Program-made: the position numbers and the translations under genes
Notes under the pieces: model-generated
What the model was told of the DNA's origin: nothing
The model's database searches: none
What the model saw: the letters and a program-made list of their open reading frames with translations, nothing else
In this document: piece after piece, positions 58,479 through 64,000 of the stretch
Layout: each line of letters starts with the position of its first letter
Numbering within the stretch: position 1 is the first letter of the stretch
From: Curtobacterium sp. ISL-83
GTDB lineage: Bacteria; Actinomycetota; Actinomycetes; Actinomycetales; Microbacteriaceae
Reading direction: 5' to 3'
Assembly: GCF_018613895.1 (NCBI RefSeq)
Contig: NZ_JAGGPH010000007.1
Coordinates: 1-64,000, forward strand
DNA: 64,000 nt

Positions 58479-58504
58479 GGGGATTCGGGCGGTAGCGTGG
58501 CGAC

Positions 58505-58984
58505 ATGCCGACCCCCGACTTCGTCCTGTCCCTGCGCTCGAAGGTCGGGACCGACCCGCTGTGGCTGACCGGGGTGACGGCCGTGGTCACCCGCGGGGAC
58601 GGACCGGACCGCGAGCTGCTGGTCGTCCGTCGCGCCGACACGGGGGCGTTCACGCCGGTGACCGGCATCGTCGACCCGGGCGAGGAGCCGGCCGTCGCCG
58701 CCGAACGCGAGGTCCTGGAGGAAGCGGCCATCGTCGCCGTCGCCGAACGCCTGGCGTGGGTGCAGGTCGTGCCGGAGATCACCTACCCGAACGGTGACCG
58801 GGCGCAGTACCTCGACGTGGTGTTCGCGTGCCGGTACGTCTCGGGGACCGCGCACCCGGCCGACGGCGAGAACACCGAGGCGTTCTGGGCACGGCTCGAC
58901 GCGCTGCCCGAGATGGCGGCGAACATGCGTGCGCGGGTCGCAGCGGCGCTGGCCGACGAGTCGGCGGCGCGCTTCCAGCGCTGA
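58505..58984 (+). CDS. NUDIX hydrolase
   Basis: A 159-aa hydrolase. The box GIVDPGEEPAVAAEREVLEEAA is complete except that the late Gly is Ala (EEAAI). Substrate unknown. The ATG at 58505 lies 7 nt after TAGCGT (58493-58498), so it is leaderless. Its promoter region overlaps the nagB dre site, so DasR could affect both. Confidence 0.88.
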   Translation: MPTPDFVLSLRSKVGTDPLWLTGVTAVVTRGDGPDRELLVVRRADTGAFTPVTGIVDPGEEPAVAAEREVLEEAAIVAVAERLAWVQVVPEITYPNGDRAQYLDVVFACRYVSGTAHPADGENTEAFWARLDALPEMAANMRARVAAALADESAARFQR

Positions 58985-59066
58985 CGCGCGGCGCCGGACG
59001 GGCACGGCCGGCCGGGCAGTGCGGGGCCAGCCGGCCCACAGGTGGGCCGCTGGCCACGGGGCGGAC

Positions 59067-59100
59067 GGGAGGCACGGCGCGCGTCCGCCACGCGCCTCCC
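59067..59100. terminator. Bidirectional terminator, NUDIX / ABC ATPase
   Basis: Arms GGGAGGC/GCCTCCC (59067-59073 with 59094-59100) with an inner GGCG/CGCC stem between convergent genes. Confidence 0.7.
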
Positions 59101-59117
59101 GCCCACTGCGGGCCGCG

Positions 59118-60188
59118 CTACTCGATCGGGGCGACGGCCACGGGGGCGCCGAGCAACCGCACGGCCACGGCCTCACCCGCGGCGCGGCGGTCGCCGACCT
59201 CGTGCTGGACGGTGATCACCGTGTCGTCGTCGAGCCGGACCGTGGTGCGCCGGATCGACCCGAGGAAGCTCGAGGCCACGACGGTGCCGGTGACGCCCTC
59301 GGCCGCGAACGCGATGTCCTCCGGGCGGACGTAGGCGAGCACGGGGCCGTCTGGCACCGCTCGGTCGAGCACGGGAACGCGGAACCCGTACACGAAGACG
59401 TCGCCGTCGCGCAGGTCGCCCCGGAGCCGGTTCGACTGTCCGACGAAGTCCGCGGTGAACGCCGACGACGGGGAGCGGTAGAGCTCCTCGGGGGTGCCGA
59501 TCTGCTCGATGTCACCCGCGTTCATCACGGCGATGCGGTCCGAGACGGCGAGTGCTTCCTCCTGGTCGTGGGTCACGAACACCGTCGTGATGCCGAGGTC
59601 GCTCTGGATGCGCCGGATCTCGTCGCGGAGTGAGACGCGGACCTTCGCGTCGAGCGCCGACAGCGGCTCGTCGAGCAGGAGCACGCGGGGCCGCGTCACG
59701 AGGGCACGGGCGAGTGCGACGCGCTGCTGCTGGCCGCCGGAGAGCTGGTGCGGGTACCGGTCCGCGAACTCGCCGAGGTGCACCATGTCGAGCGCCTCGA
59801 CGACCCGCGTCCGCCGTTCAGCCGATGGCACACGGCGCATCTCCAGACCGAACGCCACGTTCTGCCGCACCGTCATGTGCGGGAACAGCGAGTACTGCTG
59901 GAAGACCATCCCGATGTCGCGACGGTTGACGGGGGTGGTGGCCACGTCCTCACCGTCGATGCGGATGGCTCCGGCGTCGATGGCCTCCAGGCCCGCGAGC
60001 GCCCGGAGCGCGGTCGTCTTGCCGCACCCGGACGGACCGAGGAGCGACAGGAACTCCCCCGGCGCGACACGGAGCGACAACCCGGCGAGGGCGCGGTGGG
60101 GTCCGTAGGACTTCTCGACCGCCACGAGTTCGACGAGCGCGCCGGTGGAGGACAGGGACGCGGGGGCGACCGGGGCGGTGGTGGTCAT
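59118..60188 (-). CDS. ABC importer ATPase (Pot/Fbp type)
   Basis: A 356-aa ATPase with Walker A GPSGCGKTT, signature [15 protein letters not shown], Walker B VLLLDEPLSALDAKV and a C-terminal TOBE domain (AYVRPEDIAFA), as in polyamine and Fe(III) importers. ATG at 60188 overlaps the permease stop by 4 nt. Last gene of the SBP-permease-permease-ATPase operon. Confidence 0.92.
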   Translation of the reverse strand: MTTTAPVAPASLSSTGALVELVAVEKSYGPHRALAGLSLRVAPGEFLSLLGPSGCGKTTALRALAGLEAIDAGAIRIDGEDVATTPVNRRDIGMVFQQYSLFPHMTVRQNVAFGLEMRRVPSAERRTRVVEALDMVHLGEFADRYPHQLSGGQQQRVALARALVTRPRVLLLDEPLSALDAKVRVSLRDEIRRIQSDLGITTVFVTHDQEEALAVSDRIAVMNAGDIEQIGTPEELYRSPSSAFTADFVGQSNRLRGDLRDGDVFVYGFRVPVLDRAVPDGPVLAYVRPEDIAFAAEGVTGTVVASSFLGSIRRTTVRLDDDTVITVQHEVGDRRAAGEAVAVRLLGAPVAVAPIE

Positions 60189-61129
60189 GCGGACTCCTTG
60201 GGGGCGGCGGTGCGACGGGGGCGTCGGACACCGGTGCGGCGCAGGCCGATCCGGCCGATGGCGACGAGCAGCAGGAACCCGAACACGAGCGCGCCGAGCG
60301 AGAAGATCGCGGCCACGTACGGGTCGGTCCCCTGCACGAGCAGGAGCGCCGTCTGGAACGTCGTGCGGGAGAGGAACGAGGCGAGCGTGTACTCGCCGAG
60401 GACGACCGTGATGGTGAGGAAGCACGCGGCCGTGATGCCACGACGGAGGTTCGGCAGCAGGATCCGCCACGTCACCGTCCACCACGAGGCACCGAGCGAG
60501 CGAGCGGCCTCGGACAGCACGATCATGTCCATCGCGGTGATGGCGGCGGCGATCGGGCGGAACGCGAACGGCAGCGAGACGATGCCGATCGCGAAGGCCA
60601 GCGTCCACGCGTCCGACCCGAAGACCTGCGCCACCACCTGGTACACGGGGATGAACCCGACGACCAGGACGACGACCGGCACGGTGATCGGGATGATGCA
60701 GACGAACTCGAGCACGCGACGCAGGCGCGGGTGGTGCAGCGCCGTGATGATCTGCGCCGGCAGCAGGACCAGCAGCACGATCGCCACCGTGATGAGCGCG
60801 ATGAGGAGCGAGGCACCGAGTCCGTCGAACACCGGCTGGTAGGTCGCGGCGTTGACCGGGTCGGCGATCGCGCGGTAGTGCGCCGTGGTGAGGCCGCCGT
60901 CGGTGCCCTGGCGGAACGTGAACTGGGCGAGGGCGACCAGCGGGACGGCGAACACGAGGCCGACCACGATGAGCACGATCGCGGCGGTGCCCCGTGACGG
61001 GGCGACGCCGAAGTGCATGGGGCGAGCCGAGCCTCCAGGCCCGGACGGGCGGGACGCAACGGACCGAGCCGACTCCGACGGACTCGCCGGAGCGGCGGAC
61101 GGCCGTCCCGCCGCGGGGACCGCGCTCAT
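60185..61129 (-). CDS. ABC transporter permease 2
   Basis: A 314-aa permease with a disordered Pro/Ser/Ala-rich N-terminus (about 1-45), six helices and an EAA loop (SEAARSLGASWWTVTWRILLP). It resembles PotC-type subunits. ATG at 61129 overlaps the upstream permease stop (ATGA). Confidence 0.9.
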   Translation of the reverse strand: MSAVPAAGRPSAAPASPSESARSVASRPSGPGGSARPMHFGVAPSRGTAAIVLIVVGLVFAVPLVALAQFTFRQGTDGGLTTAHYRAIADPVNAATYQPVFDGLGASLLIALITVAIVLLVLLPAQIITALHHPRLRRVLEFVCIIPITVPVVVLVVGFIPVYQVVAQVFGSDAWTLAFAIGIVSLPFAFRPIAAAITAMDMIVLSEAARSLGASWWTVTWRILLPNLRRGITAACFLTITVVLGEYTLASFLSRTTFQTALLLVQGTDPYVAAIFSLGALVFGFLLLVAIGRIGLRRTGVRRPRRTAAPKESA

Positions 61130-62217
61130 CGCTGCCACCTCGCGGCACGACGCTGGAGCAGCGAGTACCCGCTCATCACGACCGCCATCACGACGACCAT
61201 GCCGAAGGCCAGCACGCCGGCCACGTTCTGCAGGCCGATGATCGTCTCACTCGTGAGCTGCGTGCGGATCGTCAGCGGCACGATCCCGCCCTGCGAGATG
61301 AGCGCGGCGGCCGTCGCGAACGACGAGAAGCCGTTCGCGAACAGCAGCAGGAGCGATCCCCAGAACGCGGGCGCCAGGACGGGCAGCCCGATGCGTCGCC
61401 AGTACGTGAGGCGGGAGGCGCCGAGGGTCGCGGCTGCCTCGCCCCACTGGGTCTTCACACCCTCGAGGGCGGGCATGAACGTGAGGACCATGAGCGGCAC
61501 CTGGAAGTAGACGTACGGGATGACGAGCCCGGGGACGGTGTACAGGAACGTCCCGTTCGCGTTGAGGTCCCAGTGGAAGGTCGATGCGAGCCACGCGGTG
61601 ACGAGGCCCTGGGTGCCGATCGTGGCGATGAACGCGAAGGCGAGCATGACGCCACCGAACTGGGCGAGGACGCTCGCGGCCGAGTCGATCATCGAGCGGA
61701 TGAGCCCGTCCGGCCGGAGGGCCGAGAGCGACCAGCACACGATGGCGCCCACGACCGCGCCGATGACGGCGGAGACCGCGGAGATCCCGAAGGACCCGAC
61801 GAAGGCGCGGAGGACGGAGGGGTCGGTGAACGCGGCGAGGTTCGCCAGCGTGAACGCACCGGTGTCGGTGAAGAACCCGCTGCCGACGGCGATGACGCCG
61901 GGGACCGCGAGGAACAGCAGCACGTAGGCCGCGAAGGGCGTGAGGCCGAGCCACGCCAGGCCGGGGCGGCGCCGGACACGGGGTCCGGCGCCGCTCGCGG
62001 TGGTGGCATCGGCAGCGGCAGGTGGGGCGCTGGTGACCGCGGGAGCGACGCTCGTCGCGGCGGGGGCGACGGTCGTCGCCGCGTTCGCGACGCTCGTCGC
62101 CCCGGGCCCGGCGCTGACCGGTCCGGCGCTGACCGGTCCGGCGCTGACCGGTCCAGCGCTGACCGGTCCGGCGCTGACGGGCCCGGACGCTCCGCCCGGT
62201 GCCGATGCTGTCGTCAT
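61126..62217 (-). CDS. ABC transporter permease 1 with GPVSA repeats
   Basis: A 363-aa permease of PotB type (EAA loop GEAAATLGASRLTYWRRIGLP). The cytosolic N-terminus (about 1-80) is low-complexity: five GPVSA pentapeptides followed by Ala/Thr/Val/Pro-rich sequence, before the first helix (LTPFAAYVLLFLAVPGVIAV). The ATG at 62217 is 5 nt past the binding-protein stop. Confidence 0.88.
   Translation of the reverse strand: MTTASAPGGASGPVSAGPVSAGPVSAGPVSAGPVSAGPGATSVANAATTVAPAATSVAPAVTSAPPAAADATTASGAGPRVRRRPGLAWLGLTPFAAYVLLFLAVPGVIAVGSGFFTDTGAFTLANLAAFTDPSVLRAFVGSFGISAVSAVIGAVVGAIVCWSLSALRPDGLIRSMIDSAASVLAQFGGVMLAFAFIATIGTQGLVTAWLASTFHWDLNANGTFLYTVPGLVIPYVYFQVPLMVLTFMPALEGVKTQWGEAAATLGASRLTYWRRIGLPVLAPAFWGSLLLLFANGFSSFATAAALISQGGIVPLTIRTQLTSETIIGLQNVAGVLAFGMVVVMAVVMSGYSLLQRRAARWQR
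62111..62185 (-). repeat. 15-bp coding tandem repeat, 5 copies
   Basis: Units of GCGCTGACCGGTCCG (plus strand) from 62111; three are identical, the third has one change and the fifth two. They encode the GPVSA repeats of the permease tail, so copy-number change keeps the frame. Confidence 0.9.
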
Positions 62218-62222
62218 GCTGG

Positions 62223-63362
62223 TCAGGAGCCCATCGTCGAGGACCACTTGGCGGCGAGCACCTTGGCGGCAGCGGTGACCTGCGCGTCGGTCAGCTCGAC
62301 GTAGTCCTTCGGGGCACCACCGGCGGCGTCGAGGGCGGCCTTGTCGACCTTGCCCGACTGCTCCATCGCGGCGAGGGTCGCGGGGAACGCGCCGGCCTGC
62401 AGGTACAGGTTCTGCACTGTGGGGCTGGCGATGTACTCCTGCCACAGCCGGGCCGCCGCGGGGTGCGGGGCGTCCTTGTTGATCGCCTGCGAGTAGTACG
62501 AGCCGAGGGCCTGGCCCTCCGGGACGATCGTCTTCCAGTTCTTGTTGCCGCTCGCACCGGCGGCAGGGCCCCAGGCGAGGTTGTTGTACGACCACTGGAC
62601 GACGACCGGCGTCTCACCCGAGGCGACCGTGGCCTGCGTCGGCAGCACGTTCTGGAAGTTGCCGGCCTTCTTGAGCTTGCCGAAGTAGTCGACGCCCTTC
62701 GTGATGTCGTCCGCGGAGCCGCCGTTCTCCAGCGCCGCCAGGTACACCGCGCTCGCGGCCTGGTTCGCCTGCGTCGGGTCGCCCGCGATGGAGACCTTGC
62801 CCTTGTACTCGGAGCCGAGCAGGTCGTTCAGGTCCTTCGGCGCGGTCGTCACCTTGCTCGAGTCGTACCCGATCGACATGAGGCCGGTGTAGTCGCGGGT
62901 CCACGCGCCGCCCTTGTCCTTCAGGGCGTCGGGGATGTCGCTCCAGTTCGCGACCTTGTAGTCGGTCAGCAGACCGAGGTTCTGCTGCAGGACCGCGTTG
63001 CCGAGGTCGAGCACGTCGGGAGCGGTCGCCTGCCCCTTCTGGGACTTCACCGCGGCGACCTCGTCGGCGCTCGAGCCGTTCGGGTTCGCGGAGTTGACCT
63101 TGATGCCGTACTGCTTCGTGAAGCCGTCGATGATCTTGCCGTAGTTGGCCCACGACGGCGGCAGCGCGATGACGTTCAGCTGACCTTCCGCCTTCGCGGC
63201 CTTCACGAGGGCGTCCATGCCGCCCGCGGACTGGGCGCTGGTGGCCGTCTTCCAGTCGGTGTCGCTCTTGGTGGCGGCGCTGCTCGTGGCGGAGCAGCCG
63301 GCGAGGGTGACGATCGCGGCGGCGGCCAGGGCGAGGCCGGCCAGGGTGCGCTTCTGCTGCAC
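62223..63362 (-). CDS. ABC transporter substrate-binding lipoprotein
   Basis: A 379-aa extracytoplasmic binding protein with signal peptide and lipobox LAGC. The mature part (GGMDALVKAAKAEGQLNVIAL onward) is a type II periplasmic fold of the PotD/AfuA-like group. The ligand cannot be told; polyamine, iron or an organophosphonate are candidates. GTG at 63362 follows AAAGG. First gene of the operon. Confidence 0.88.
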   Translation of the reverse strand: MQQKRTLAGLALAAAAIVTLAGCSATSSAATKSDTDWKTATSAQSAGGMDALVKAAKAEGQLNVIALPPSWANYGKIIDGFTKQYGIKVNSANPNGSSADEVAAVKSQKGQATAPDVLDLGNAVLQQNLGLLTDYKVANWSDIPDALKDKGGAWTRDYTGLMSIGYDSSKVTTAPKDLNDLLGSEYKGKVSIAGDPTQANQAASAVYLAALENGGSADDITKGVDYFGKLKKAGNFQNVLPTQATVASGETPVVVQWSYNNLAWGPAAGASGNKNWKTIVPEGQALGSYYSQAINKDAPHPAAARLWQEYIASPTVQNLYLQAGAFPATLAAMEQSGKVDKAALDAAGGAPKDYVELTDAQVTAAAKVLAAKWSSTMGS

Positions 63363-63588
63363 TGGGTGTGCCTTTCGGGTGGGGAGTCCCGGGGTTCGGG
63401 TTCTGGATGATCGTGGCGCCGGCCGGTTTCCGCTCCGTACTCCGGCGGTGAACGGTGGCGGAACAGCGGGTGCGGCGGTACGGTCGGGGGCGGTCGTGCA
63501 GCTGGGATCGGTTGGACGATCGGGATCGGCCCGCTTCGGGCGCCGCCCCTCCGGGCGCGGTGCGCCCACCACCTGCCTGGAGGCACGG

Positions 63589-64000
63589 ATGCAGTTCAGG
63601 ACGACGGTTCTGCAGGCACGGAAGACGGCCACCGGATTGCCCGTCCCGCCGGAGGTCATCGAGGCACTCGGCTCCGGGAAGCGCCCCGCGGTGATCGTCA
63701 CCGTGAACGGGACCTACACGTACCGCTCGACCGTCGGCGTCATGAACGACCAGTTCCTGGTGCCGCTGTCGGGCGAGCACCGTGCGGCCTCGGGCATCGC
63801 GGGCGGGGACACCGTCGAGGTCACGATCGAGGTGGACACGCTCCCCCGGGTCGTCGACATGCCGGCTGACCTGGCGTCGGCGATCGAGGCCGCTGGCGTT
63901 CGGGCGGCGTTCGACGCGCTGTCGAACTCGCGGCAGCGGGCGCTCGTGGACCCGGTGGGGCAGGCGAAGGCGCCGGAGACCCGCCAGCGCCGGATCGACA
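63589..64000 (+). CDS. DUF1905/YdeI-like protein (3' end outside window)
   Basis: The first 137 codons of a gene running off the window. An N-terminal DUF1905 beta-barrel-like domain (about 1-85: TTVLQARKTATGLPVPPEV, GGDTVEVTIEVD) is followed by the start of a YdeI/OmpD-associated region (ALSNSRQRALVD). Function unsettled. GGAGG precedes the ATG at 63589. It is divergent from the binding-protein gene. Confidence 0.82.
   Translation, partial: MQFRTTVLQARKTATGLPVPPEVIEALGSGKRPAVIVTVNGTYTYRSTVGVMNDQFLVPLSGEHRAASGIAGGDTVEVTIEVDTLPRVVDMPADLASAIEAAGVRAAFDALSNSRQRALVDPVGQAKAPETRQRRID

Overview
The window is high-GC actinobacterial chromosome, most likely from the family Microbacteriaceae (Curtobacterium-like). 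The evidence is the very GC-rich codon third positions, a mycothiol gene (mshD), CarD, the GlnR/mshD, senX3-regX3-phoU-gpm and ppk-mutT1 neighbourhoods shared with mycobacteria, a fused IspD-IspF, and many leaderless GTG/ATG genes. The genus is an inference. No phage, transposase, CRISPR array or rRNA is visible; most of the content is core housekeeping.

Layout. 1-5.5 kb: groEL (two CIRCE operators), a cold-shock gene, envelope and small conserved genes, elaA, msrB, tRNA-Thr. 5.6-13.1 kb: a lone DUF3800 gene beside the tRNA, aldo/keto reductase, hydrolase, nnrE, a DsbA-like protein, the multi-sugar ABC ATPase msiK, a DUF4032 kinase-like protein. 13.1-17.5 kb: carD-ispDF-cysS-rlmB. 17.6-24.4 kb: a lipoprotein, regX3-senX3 facing phoU, gpmA and others. 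24.5-31.6 kb: ygfZ, a nitrobindin-like gene preceded by a 38-aa membrane peptide, glnR-mshD, ppk-mutT1. 31.9-36.2 kb: pstSCAB. 36.4-40.8 kb: sigK-rskA, a candidate structured small RNA, tRNA-Lys with tandem 3' fragments, an SGNH hydrolase. 40.8-45 kb: galM and a DeoR-type repressor divergent from galT-galK. 45.1-51.8 kb: folD-glyA under a ZTP riboswitch, clpS-DUF2017, marR-MFS, purU. 51.8-58.5 kb: nagA, a secreted GH92 mannosidase, a PatB-like lyase, nagB with a DasR-type operator. 58.5-64 kb: a NUDIX gene, a four-gene ABC importer and a DUF1905 gene cut by the window end.

How it fits together. Phosphate: SenX3-RegX3, PhoU, PstSCAB, Ppk and MutT1 are linked by 11-bp-phased GTTCACC repeats upstream of phoU/senX3 and pstS, and possibly ppk. 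One-carbon: the ZTP riboswitch drives glyA-folD, with purU nearby. Carbon: the galactose operon, MsiK and a glycan set (GH92, nagA, nagB) point to plant or fungal sugar scavenging.

The most unusual non-coding content is a closed 85-nt RNA with its own promoter-like -10 and U-tract terminator (38281-38365), two convergent-gene junctions packed with CGTCTC/GAGACG palindromes, 61-bp tandem copies of the tRNA-Lys 3' end, several short intergenic tandem repeats, and a -10 motif placed 7-8 nt before many start codons.
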